NCBI RefSeq assembly: GCF_037893015.1 | Contig: NC_133660.1 | Location: forward strand, 161,628,937-161,692,936 | DNA length: 64,000 nt | Source: Macrotis lagotis | Lineage: Eukaryota; Chordata; Mammalia; Peramelemorphia; Peramelidae | Direction: 5' to 3' | Shown here: positions 55,061-64,000 of the stretch, piece by piece | Position numbering within the stretch: position 1 is the first letter of the stretch | Layout of the letters: each line of letters starts with the position of its first letter | The notes under the pieces: generated by a model | Database searches by the model: none | What the model saw: only the letters and a program-made list of their open reading frames with translations | Told to the model about the DNA's origin: nothing | Position numbers and translations under genes: made by a program

Positions 55061-55964
55061 TGTTTAGTTTCTGTTCAAAATTAATCCAATTCAGAAAAAG
55101 GGTGATTTAAGAGCTGTCCAGATTAGTCTGTTCTGACATAGGCAGTTCAAATCCCTGAGAAAAAATATAAAATGCTCTTGTTGTTACTTGTGCATATCTG
55201 CCAGAAGTAATTTGTTCACTGTTTAAATTGTATTCATGATTGAAAGATTTCTCAGTGTTTAAAAGAAGCCAGGTCATAGAACGGTAACTTAACAATTTCC
55301 CTAAGAGGAGAGCAACTCTTCAGCCTACATTATTCAGGGCAGTACACCTCCTTGCACAACCAGTAGATTCATTAAAGAATGATGAGGCTTATCTTTCTGT
55401 GAATGCACAGTAGGCTCACATTCAGATACAGTTTAAAAGGTCTCCAAGAATTTTCATGGGAGAAATTCCTAGTGGGGAGATCAGTTGCTCTCAAACATTC
55501 TGTAAACTGTGCTTAGAAAAACACATAAACCCCCAGGGCTGGGACTCTGAGGAGATGATATATGTTGATTCCGTGTAAGAAGGAAATTAAGCCAACAGCT
55601 TCCTGGGTTGTAGAGTTTCCCTATGCTATAAATGGTTGGGTATCTAGGATGGAAAATTGGAGTCAGCAACCTTCAACATTTTGCACTTGACAGAATAAAT
55701 ATATGGAGCATGGCATAGTTAACTTATCTAACATCTATTGAGGGGTAAAATTGGGAAGCTATACACATACAGCATCAAACACTGAGCCTGAAACAAATTA
55801 AAATGCAACTGGAAAATACATAACAAAATAAAATGCAATCAAACAGATAATGCTAATTTGAGCTTTTCCAACTCAATGTACAGTTGCAGAGATTCTTAAA
55901 TACAGTATAGTGGCCTTATTTCTATTTGAGCATGATACTACTATCTACACTAAGAAAGTAGATG
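55061..55964. other. No feature recognised
   Basis: Repeat-poor; two 62-codon minus frames (55107-55295, 55481-55669) have no features. Confidence 0.5.
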
Positions 55965-56225
55965 CCTCCTGTTAAGTGGCTCAATGGATAGAGATTGGTC
56001 CTAGGTCAGGAAGACCTTGACTTCAAATCTAGTCTCAAGGTACTTGCTGTGTGGCCATGGGTGTATCACTTAATTACTATCTGCCTCAGTTTCTTCATTT
56101 GTAAAATAAAGGTAATAATCACATCTACCTAACAGGGTTGTGCGTGTCAAAAGAGATAATATTTGTAAAGGATTTAGCACAGTGCCTGGGACATAGTAGT
56201 CCCTCAGTAAATAATTGTTTTCTTC
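55965..56225 (+). mobile_element. Full-length MIR/CORE-like SINE
   Basis: 'aagtggctcaatggatagag', 'gctgtgtggccatgggtgta', 'cagtttcttcatttgtaaaa' and 'gcacagtgcctgggacatag' in order. Confidence 0.88.
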
Positions 56226-57084
56226 TTAAATTCTGTGATACAATTGATTAATCAACAGCATTTACTAAGGGACTACTATGTGTTGGTCACTGTGCTTTAC
56301 AATGGGGATTCAAGTACCAAGAATTGAACCATTCTCACAGTGAAAAAGACACTGAATTTGGAGGGCAGAACTCAGAGTCATGGTACTTGAGTTATCCAGT
56401 CATTGTTGGGAATTACTTTCCTCATGAAGCTAAGAGAGGTAGAGTGGATGACTTCTAAATTTCCTGTCACCTATGCTCCTATTGGACAGAATCACCACAT
56501 GCAACAACATCAAGAAGATTAAAAATCAGAGGGATCCTAATGTGGGAACTAGAGTTCCCACCAGCCCTATTATGAAGGGTAGGCTTTGGATTAAGAAATG
56601 GAGGCATAAGGAGAAATGCTCCCTTAGAGATATAGGAAGGAAAATTAACATTTTCCTTTTTAATCATCAAAAGTTCTAGTAGTAAGTCACCCTGGAGAGC
56701 TAATTACAATGTGGCAGGTTATATTTTGGGTCCTCTCAAGCAAAAAATTAACAAAAGGTCTCTGGCTTTTGTTAACTGCAAAATCAACACCTCCAACTTC
56801 CCTTATGGTACTACTTTGAAGCAGCTGTTTTTAACTTGAATCCTGTTTGCTTTTCCTTTTAAATTTTTTATCTTCATTAAACATAATTTTTCAAAGTTTT
56901 TTGATGTGTTTTGTTTTACATTACAAATATTTAAAGATAACTCCCACCTTGATGAGAGGTCTTTTGTAACAAGTTAAATAGTTAAATAAAACTAATAATA
57001 CAATGATCTCATCTGAAAATATCTAATGTTTGAAAATTGTGGCTTATGAATGTGAAAGTGGGCCACTGTGTTCTAAGAACTGGG
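56226..57084. other. Mostly unrecognised
   Basis: 56240-56320 resembles the family B 5' end ('catttactaagggactacta'). The rest has no supported feature. Confidence 0.45.
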
Positions 57085-57210
57085 CTAAGAAAAGTTTTTG
57101 AAAGACATGGGAAGACATAAATGAACTGATGCAGAGCAAAATTGGAAGAACTTATACTTTTGAGGACTTTCATAAAGTGTTTGCTTTTCCTAAGCACTCC
57201 CATGACAAAC
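57085..57210 (+). mobile_element. LINE-1 ORF2 fragment
   Basis: 'gacataaatgaactgatgca' and 'gagcaaaattggaagaac' match ORF2. Short and old. Confidence 0.7.
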
Positions 57211-57834
57211 TAATGACATACTATCAGCAATCTTCAATAAGACAAGTTAAGTCATCTGTAGCTGTATATTTGTCCAACTCCTAGGGGGTTTGGTTCAAAC
57301 TTGTTCTGGGCACTATGTATAGTAATCCACTTCCATAAAATTAGATTTTGGGGCTGTCTGTGGCTGTCTGATTCATATTAAGCATGTAATAAACTAAAAC
57401 TTCAGCTTTTTTTTTTTCAGGTTAACTGCTTTTTAATCACATTTCTGTGCCTTTTGTACATTTGATTTTTTTCAATCTCATTTCAAAATAGTCTTTATAT
57501 TTATTCCAATTAAATTTCATCTTAGAAGATGTAGCCCACTGTTCCAGGTTGTTAAGACTTCTGGGGAGACCTGATTCTGTCACTGAATGAATAAAATTTT
57601 CTCTTCCAGTTCTATGGCCTCCATAAATTTGAAAAATCTGTGTCTGTTTTGGCAGCCCTATCACATCTGTCTCATAATTAGTAATTTGTAGCATTTCAGA
57701 GGTCACTGATCACAATTGGTCTTTTTAGGTCTGAATCCCTCCTCTTGTGGAAACTTTTATAGGGTACTGACTATGAATCTAGCTATTAAATAACAAGTAT
57801 AATAGAGAATGATCTTTGATTTCAATTTCCCTTT
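57211..57834. other. No feature recognised
   Basis: An 89-codon minus frame (57437-57706) shows no known domain. Confidence 0.45.
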
Positions 57835-58150
57835 TCAAATATTTCTTAAGCATCTACCATGTTCAAGGCATCATGCAAGACATGGAGGATAGCAGGTATG
57901 AGAATGTGTGTAGGTTAAGAAGGGAATAAATATGACACAAATCAATACAATTGATAAAGAACAAAGGAGAGCACTCTGAACAATGTGTGATAAGAGAGGA
58001 GAGGGAGAGAGAGAGAGAGAGAAATCCCTTTCAGCCCAAGAGATCAAGAAAGGTTTCATGGAAGAGGTGTAACCTGAAAGAACTTGGAAGGAAGAGAATT
58101 TCAACAGGCAGAGATATGGAGAGAATTAGACTAGGAGGTATGGTATTGCT
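57835..58150 (+). mobile_element. Family B repeat
   Basis: 'cttaagcatctaccatgttc', 'agatcaagaaaggtttcatg' and 'ggcagagatatggagagaat' are in family order. A (GA)n run (57993-58023) lies inside. Confidence 0.65.
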
Positions 58151-58169
58151 GGGGCAAAGGGTATATGTA

Positions 58170-58240
58170 GTTTAATAACTTTGGACATTATTCCTGATAG
58201 TTCTCCAAAATGGTTGGATCTGTTCACAAACTTTGTTGTA
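58170..58240 (-). mobile_element. LINE-1 ORF2 fragment, minus strand
   Basis: 'gttctccaaaatggttggat' with 'ctgttcacaaactttg' is the complement of the ORF2 block seen at 865-910. Confidence 0.75.
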
Positions 58241-58439
58241 TATTTAAAAGGAACAGCCAGATATTTATACTAGATTTACAGTTTCATGTGCAATCATCTT
58301 TGCTATTATTATTATACTGTCATAAAGTTTGTTTTATTTCATATATTAAAAATAAATTTAAAAATACACAAATGCTTGGAGAGAAAGGCAGCACATGATC
58401 AAGAAACAGTTCACAGTTCGGTTGGTTGGAATGTCCAGT

Positions 58440-58614
58440 ATGTGAAAATAAAGTAGATTTAAATAAGGCTTGAAAAGAGAACTGAAGCCAAATTGTGGAG
58501 GGTCACAAATACCAAGTGTTTGTATTTTTTTTTCTTGAGGTCATGGAGCATCACAGAGCACTTTTGATCAGGAAAATAACATGGTCAGACCTGTGCCTTA
58601 AGAAAGTAATTTTG
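58440..58614 (+). mobile_element. Family B 3' piece
   Basis: 'ggaaaataacatggtcagac' then 'ctgtgccttaagaaagtaat' is the family 3' block. Confidence 0.6.
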
Positions 58615-58795
58615 GACAAATGTAGAAATGTTCTACATGATTACACATGTATAACATATATCAGATTACTTACTATTCAGAGTGTGGGGAGGGGAAGGAG
58701 GAAGGAATAGAATTTGGAACTCAAAACTTAAAAAAATTGTTTTACATGTAACTAAGGAAAAAATACAATATTATTTAAATAAAGTTATTTTGATA
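58615..58795 (+). mobile_element. LINE-1 3' end
   Basis: 'ggggaggggaaggaggaagg' and 'aatagaatttggaactcaaa' then 'tgttttacatgtaactaagg' match the LINE-1 3' UTR at 1470-1740. Confidence 0.85.
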
Positions 58796-58861
58796 GCTAT
58801 TTTGGGGAAAGGAGAGCCTGGAAGCAGGAAGAGCAGCTTTTTGCAATAATTCAGTTTATAA

Positions 58862-58960
58862 AGTGATGAGGCAGCTAAGTGGCACAGTGATAAAGCATTG
58901 GCCTTGGGGTCCAGAAGATCTGAGTTCAAATCTGTATCAGATACTTAATACTTATTCTAG
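58862..58960 (+). mobile_element. MIR/CORE-like SINE head
   Basis: 'gaggcagctaagtggcacag' through 'gagttcaaatctgtatcaga'. The 3' half is missing. Confidence 0.75.
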
Positions 58961-59149
58961 ATTCCATAATCTTTGGGGTTATGCCCTAGGCATAATTATT
59001 AGCAGAGTCCTCCTTGCCAGAGATCAGTTGCTCAAGATGAAATAGCTGTTTATAGATGCTTATCTATAAATATATAAATATGGCATATAAAGTGCCATAC
59101 TCTACTAAAAAATGAGGTGATGAGGACCCGAACTCTCTTTGTTAGCATT

Positions 59150-59480
59150 ATCGAGGAAAAAATAGGACTCAGTAACTGATTGATTGGAAGGAGGGGATGA
59201 GAGAGAGAGAGAGGAGTCAAAGGAAGTTTCAAGCTTGGGTAACTCCAAAGATGGTGATGGCAACCACAGATATAGGGAAAGATAAGAGGGGCAAATTTTC
59301 AGTTTGGTTTTGGATATGTTAAACTGGGGAAGAGACAGAAAGTTCATGTGAAGATTTTCTGTAGGTAATTAGAAATATGGGGTCTGGAACTCAGAAGAGA
59401 GTCTGTGTTGAGAGACAAACCTCTTGGAGGGGTCAATGGAAAGCCTCAGGAATGGATGGACTCACCAACGAGGTGTAGGG
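59150..59480 (+). mobile_element. Family B 3' region piece
   Basis: 'gtttggttttggatatgtta' and 'ggggtctggaactcagaaga' match the block seen at 40270-40330. Confidence 0.5.
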
Positions 59481-60517
59481 AAAACAAGGAGAGGATAAGG
59501 GGCAAGGGTGCACTTGGTTTGCTTGACAATCACCTTAGACCTACAAAAAAGGTTTTTCATGTGTCCTTTGCTTCTTAAAAAACAATGACTAATATCTAAA
59601 AAGGAGTAAACATTCTCAAATCATAAAGACTTTCCAAGATTCTTAATAAGCAGCAAGTTCTAATTCAGATATAAACACATAAAGCAATTATTAAACACTT
59701 ACTATTGGCCAGGCTCCGTGCTATCTTAGCTGCCTATCTTTTCCCAGTTTCACACAATAGAATGTATTCCATTCAAAAGGTAGGCACTTGCATCTCACCC
59801 AATAGATGTCTCTCTAGCTACCTCATTGTCACAAACAGATACAGCCAAACTACCCCATCTTTGGGTGGCATCAATTCTACTAATTCTTCATTAGTCCCCA
59901 GAGATACACTCATGGGGGGGCGGGAAGCTCTACTTCCTGTATAATAATATGATATTTTTAAAAATATACTTTATAACTTGGTTCCACATTTCCAGGAGGA
60001 ATGAAATCCAACACCTTTGGATGGTAAAAGGTGAAATACTTTTAATGTGATGGCAGTATTTGTTCTGGGAAAGAAGCACGTAGGTAGATTGAATAGCTTA
60101 AACAGAGGATAACATTTTGAGTTGTCAGAGTTAATGGGAATAAAAATGAATAACTGACTAGCTCTCAAAAATGTCAACAATCCCTCTAGTAAGTGGAGAA
60201 GATACTAAATTTTTCTTTTGCCAAGCCTAGCAGAGAATATTTAGTCTATAAGGGAATCATATACAGGGCTTATTTTTTGCACATTGCTAAAATTGTTTCC
60301 CAGAAAGAAATTATATTATTTCCTATAGATTTTCCTGGGTATCTGGAGGCAGAAGCAAGCCCTCTGCTTGGCAGAAGGGGTGCACTCATTGTCACCAAGA
60401 GGCAGAGTAAATATAGTCCATGAAGGTGAGGTAAAATGAAAAGGTACTGAAACAGCTGCCTTGATGTGAAGAGGATTGTTATTTCACAAAAGAGGGGACA
60501 AAACAAAATGTGCCAAA
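59481..60517. other. No gene recognised
   Basis: A short family B 5' piece may lie at 59680-59730. Frames of 76-79 codons (59705-59944, 60193-60423, 60270-60506 minus) have no features. Confidence 0.45.
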
Positions 60518-60755
60518 GGTTCTTCTAGGTGATACAGTGGACAGAGCACTGGACCAGGAGACATGAAGAGCTAAGTTCAAATCCAATACCAGACATTTGC
60601 CTGGGCAAGTCATTTAACCTAAGCCTCAGCTTGCTTAACTGTAAGATGGGAGTAATAAGAATAGAATATATGTTCAGATTGTTGAGAAGATGAAATGAAA
60701 TGTTTATAAACCTCTTATAAACCTGGCTCAGAGAAATTTAATAAATGTGTGTTCC
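60518..60755 (+). mobile_element. MIR/CORE-like SINE
   Basis: 'tctaggtgatacagtggaca', 'ctgggcaagtcatttaacct', 'aactgtaagatgggagtaat' and a 3' part to about 60755. Confidence 0.83.
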
Positions 60756-60868
60756 CTTCCTCCTCTCACCTGACTGGACCTCACAGCTGGCTGTGAGAAC
60801 CAGAGGGGAAGAAGGGGGGGGGGCTCTTCTTTGAGACAATCCAGCCATCCTTACTGCTTTGGCCTAAT

Positions 60869-61126
60869 TTTTGTTGTTGTTGTTTTCAATTATTTTTCAG
60901 TCATGTTTGACTCTGTGACTCCATTTGGCATTTTTTTTGAGATAGATACTAGAGCAATTTGCCATTTCCTTCTTTAGCTTATTTTACAGATGAGGAAACT
61001 GTTAATAGGGGAAAGTAACTTGCCCAGGTCTCACAACTAGAAAGTATCTGAAGTCACATTTGAACTCATGAAGATGAATGGTTGTGATTCCAGGTCCATT
61101 AAATCACCTATTGTGCCCTTATTTAT
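60869..61126 (-). mobile_element. Metatherian-type long SINE, minus strand
   Basis: 'ttcagtcatgtttgactctg', 'caatttgccatttccttctt', 'cagatgaggaaactgttaat' then 'gcccaggtctcacaactaga' is the minus reading of a common marsupial SINE. 62967-63205 is a second copy. Confidence 0.8.
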
Positions 61127-61289
61127 GAAACCAGAAGCAAGTATAGAAGGCTTCTCTATATCCAACTATCTTTAAACTTCAAGTTGCCTGCTTGTTTGAC
61201 ATGCCTTCTTTTCTATTCTAATTTATTCAGACTTTCTGCTTTTAGAACACTTTTACCATTATCTCACTTGTCTGTCTAACCCTTTAAAA

Positions 61290-61425
61290 ATAATGTACAT
61301 TCCCTTTTACAGATGAATAAATTGAGGCATGTTAGATTAAGTGACCAAGGTCACACTGCTATCTATGCAAGTTGTAAGATTTGAACTCAATATGCCTCCA
61401 ATGACACCACACTGCCTTCATGGAA
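61290..61425 (-). mobile_element. MIR/CORE-like SINE, minus strand
   Basis: 'ttttacagatgaataaattg', 'agtgaccaaggtcacactgc' and 'gtaagatttgaactcaatat'. Confidence 0.75.
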
Positions 61426-61584
61426 CAAAAATGTGGAACACTTTTCTGAATATTTAAAAAAAAATCCAACCACTCCCCCCCCCAAATCAACCTGAAAAGG
61501 CTACTTATCAAGACGATCTGGGTTCAGATTTCACCTCTGACATATATAGGATGTGTGTATAAGTTTTTAATAGAAGCACCTGTG

Positions 61585-61815
61585 AAGTGTGATGGATATA
61601 TATAGTCATGGATCTGAGTTGGGAAGGTCTGAATTTGAATCCTGCCTCAAGTACAGTTACTAGGTTTGGGACCCTAGGGCTGTCTCCTTAATCTTTCTCG
61701 AACCCATCTGTAAGATGGGAATAATGATAGCACCACCTCAAAAAGCTATTGTGTAGACAAAATGATACAACATAGGCAAAGCCCTTTGCAAACTTTAATG
61801 TGCTATATAATCCTT
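61585..61815 (+). mobile_element. MIR/CORE-like SINE
   Basis: 'aaggtctgaatttgaatcct', 'catctgtaagatgggaataa' and 'aagccctttgcaaactttaa' in order. A further partial head lies at 61500-61550. Confidence 0.78.
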
Positions 61816-62514
61816 AGAAATCCTATTGAATATTTCTGAATCCTCAGACCATGCTCTATAATTACAAACTACACACAGGTTGGGACAGCAAATAAAAGAA
61901 GCCAATAAGATGCCAACCAAAGAATCCCTTGCCTACAGGAATTTCAGGTTTTTCTTAATCCCTTCCTCCTAGAATCCTCTCAGAGCTCAGACTGAGAACA
62001 CATGGGCGCCTCTTTGGATTCATCATGCAGCCAAAGCTGGGAAATGAATTCCTAGCTTTTATTCAGCCAGTTTAGCCTGAAACCTGGCTTGAACAAAAGG
62101 CAGAAATTTTAGCCAAGGAGGTAGGGGATTTTATTCTATTTAATTTGTCTAGTGTTTAACACTTGGAAGAAGGAGAGGTCTCTGTAAACAGTTTAAGGCT
62201 TATCTTCATGAGGATATGGGGACCTTTAAGAAAAAAAAAATCTTCCGGGCTTAAGTAGAAGCCCCTTTTAGGTTTGTCACCTTCTGGCAGACCCGGCTGA
62301 AGGCAGCCTGGCTGGTCTTCGCCCACTACTAGGGAATGATCTCGATCATTTTCTGGGTCAGAGCAGGTGACAGAAGCTCAAGGACTCCAGGGATATTCCC
62401 AAATCAGGTTCATCTGGCTTTATTCAACACTACATCTGGTCCTGGACAAAACTGTCTTTGTTGTGTTTGTCTTTTATGCTGCATTGATTAGGATTCTAGG
62501 CTGAGAGATGAAAG
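61816..62514. other. Repeat-poor, moderately GC sequence
   Basis: 62240-62420 is less AT-rich than its surroundings and holds several CpGs. No repeat or exon could be defined. Confidence 0.45.
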
Positions 62515-62650
62515 GAAGCTTAATCAAATCCTTTAGTCTGACCCCTTCATTTCACAGATGAGTAGGTGGAGGCCTGGAGAGGTAAAGCTATAACTGAGGG
62601 TCCAGAGGGGCAGCCGGAGGGTGAGTTAGTCCCTGGACAGTATGTCACCC
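62515..62650 (-). mobile_element. Possible MIR piece, minus strand
   Basis: 'catttcacagatgagtaggt' and 'ggaggcctggagaggtaaag' resemble the complement of a CORE-SINE. Weak. Confidence 0.5.
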
Positions 62651-62966
62651 AGACTTTGTCACTACAATGCTATTTTTTTTGTCCTCCTTATCTCCCAGTC
62701 CTCCACTGAAACTGATCCCTTCTGCATCTTACCCTATATCTCTATCCAAGGTGTCAATATACTTTGTGTTAATGATATAATAATAATTTTTTAAAAGGTT
62801 CCAATGTCCTTCCATTATAAGTTGGCTGAATTTTCCCTTGGTCACTAAGGAAATACTGTCCCTACCTCTGTTATTGCATGTATCTGTAACAGTGGTAGGA
62901 CTTCCAGACTTCTGTAGAGTGAATCCCCTCTGGGTCCATGAGGTCAAAATTATTTTCCTAATAATG

Positions 62967-63205
62967 TTTTTGTTCAATTATGTCAATTTTGTGACTCTTT
63001 GTGACCCCCTTTGGAGTTTTCTTAGCAAAAATACTGGAATCAGTTTTCCATTTCCTTTTCTAGTTCATTTTACAACATGATGAAACTGAGGCAAATAGGG
63101 TTAAAAAACTCATCAAGGGTCACACAGTAAGTATCTGAGACCAGATTTTAATTGAAGTCTTCCTGGTCCCAGGCCTAGCCCTCTTTTCATTGTACCACTG
63201 TTCTA
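62967..63205 (-). mobile_element. Metatherian-type long SINE, second copy
   Basis: 'gtgactctttgtgacccc', 'ggagttttcttagcaaaaat', 'gaaactgaggcaaatagggt' and 'ggtcacacagtaagtatctg' follow the same order as 60869-61126 but retain a longer left part. Confidence 0.85.
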
Positions 63206-63429
63206 TTTCATAATAGAACACTAAATTTTCTAATATGGTAAATATTGATAGATAAAATACATATAAACAAAAGTTCTTTGGAGAATCTTCAATAATTTTT
63301 AAGAGAATAAATTGCTCTGAGATCAAAAAGGTCTGAGAACTGCTGCTTTAGAGTATATAGACTTTTGGAGACTCTTAAGTCATATCCTGAAGAAAGGCAG
63401 TCATTTTTTTCTGTCCTATCCATCACATC

Positions 63430-63660
63430 AAGGCAGCTGGGAAAGTGGTGGATAGTGAGCTGGTTCTGGAGTCAGGAAGGTATGAGTTCAAATCCAGCCT
63501 CAGGTACTGATTAGGTGACCCTGGGTTAATCACTTAACCTCAGTTTCCTGAGTTGGAGATAATATCTTGAAGGGGTTGTGGTGAGAACCAAAGAGATAAT
63601 ATTTGTAAAAGGCCTTAGCATAAATGCTCATTCCTTTCCCTTATCTTATCTAATAAATAC
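63430..63660 (+). mobile_element. MIR/CORE-like SINE
   Basis: 'aaggcagctgggaaagtggt', 'ctggagtcaggaaggtatga', 'cagtttcctgagttggagat' and 'aagagataatatttgtaaaa'. Confidence 0.85.
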
Positions 63661-63739
63661 CACTGTGACAGGAAAAAATGCATAAGATTACCCTGAAAAA
63701 ATAAGCAAAAAATTTTAGGGTAAAATAAAAATATTAGGT

Positions 63740-63888
63740 GGGGCAGCTAGGTGGCACAGTGGATAGAGTACCGGCCCTGGAGTCAGGAGTACCTGAGTTC
63801 AAATCTGGCCTCAGATACTTAATAATTACCTAGCCGTGTAGCCTTGGGCAAGCCACTTAACCCTATTGCCTTGCAAAAACCTAAAAAC
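63740..63888 (+). mobile_element. Family A SINE
   Basis: Flanks 'aatattagg' (63730-63738) and 'attattagg' (63892-63900) form a short imperfect duplication. Canonical tail. Confidence 0.94.
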
Positions 63889-63900
63889 AAAATTATTAGG

Positions 63901-64000
63901 AATGCCACCAGCCCAAGGCTGCTTCTTCATAAACACTAAACAATCACGTCTTCAGAGGAGACACCTCCCCCACCAGTTTTTAGGGGCTGGGGCTCTGAGA
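63901..64000. other. Window end, no feature
   Basis: The last 60 bases are GC-richer but too short to assign. Confidence 0.5.

Overview
This window is nuclear DNA from a marsupial. It is AT-rich, has no gene I can support, and is packed with interspersed repeats. The marsupial call rests on recognition of its repeats. There are about 26 copies of a tRNA-derived, poly(A)-tailed SINE (head GGGCAGCTAGGTGG, Pol III B-box-like GTTCAAATCC, tail TTGCAAAAACCTAAAA). There are also longer metatherian-type SINEs, many older CORE/MIR-like SINEs, and LINE-1 3' ends of the type seen in opossum, devil and koala. I cannot tell an American from an Australasian species. The longest open frame is 137 codons and none looks like a normal protein-coding gene, so the window is intergenic or lies in a large intron.

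Layout. 1-1.75 kb: a LINE-1 with a GC-rich 5'-UTR-like head joined to the end of ORF2, carrying a perfect 44-bp hairpin. 1.75-8.0 kb: SINEs, microsatellites and sequence with no recognised feature. 8.0-16.85 kb: a complete LTR element with 4-bp target duplications, two LTRs, a tRNA-Gln-like primer site and a polypurine tract, but almost no coding sequence. 16.9-25.4 kb: scattered SINEs, a hAT-like fragment and a decayed RTE-like LINE (23.2-24.0 kb). 25.46-26.56 kb: a solo LTR with a 6-bp target duplication. 27-45.8 kb: many fragments of one old repeat family, all on the + strand, LINE-1 pieces, a foldback element (37.8-38.5 kb), and a SINE-plus-flank unit present twice (27.9 and 45.5 kb). 46-64 kb: more SINEs and LINE-1 pieces, a 220-bp purine-only strand (49.6 kb), and non-repetitive stretches, one with a possible small exon.

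No set of genes works together here. What can be read is the order of transposon events. Old CORE-SINEs and the + strand repeat family form the base. LINE-1 and the two endogenous retroviral elements came later. The poly(A) SINEs are mostly youngest, since they interrupt the LTR element, LINE-1 copies and each other, with 9-17 bp target duplications. The strongest candidate for something undescribed is the 8.85-kb LTR element. Its LTRs differ by only about 3-4% by eye, yet it has no readable gag, pol or env, so it was probably already a non-autonomous passenger when it inserted.
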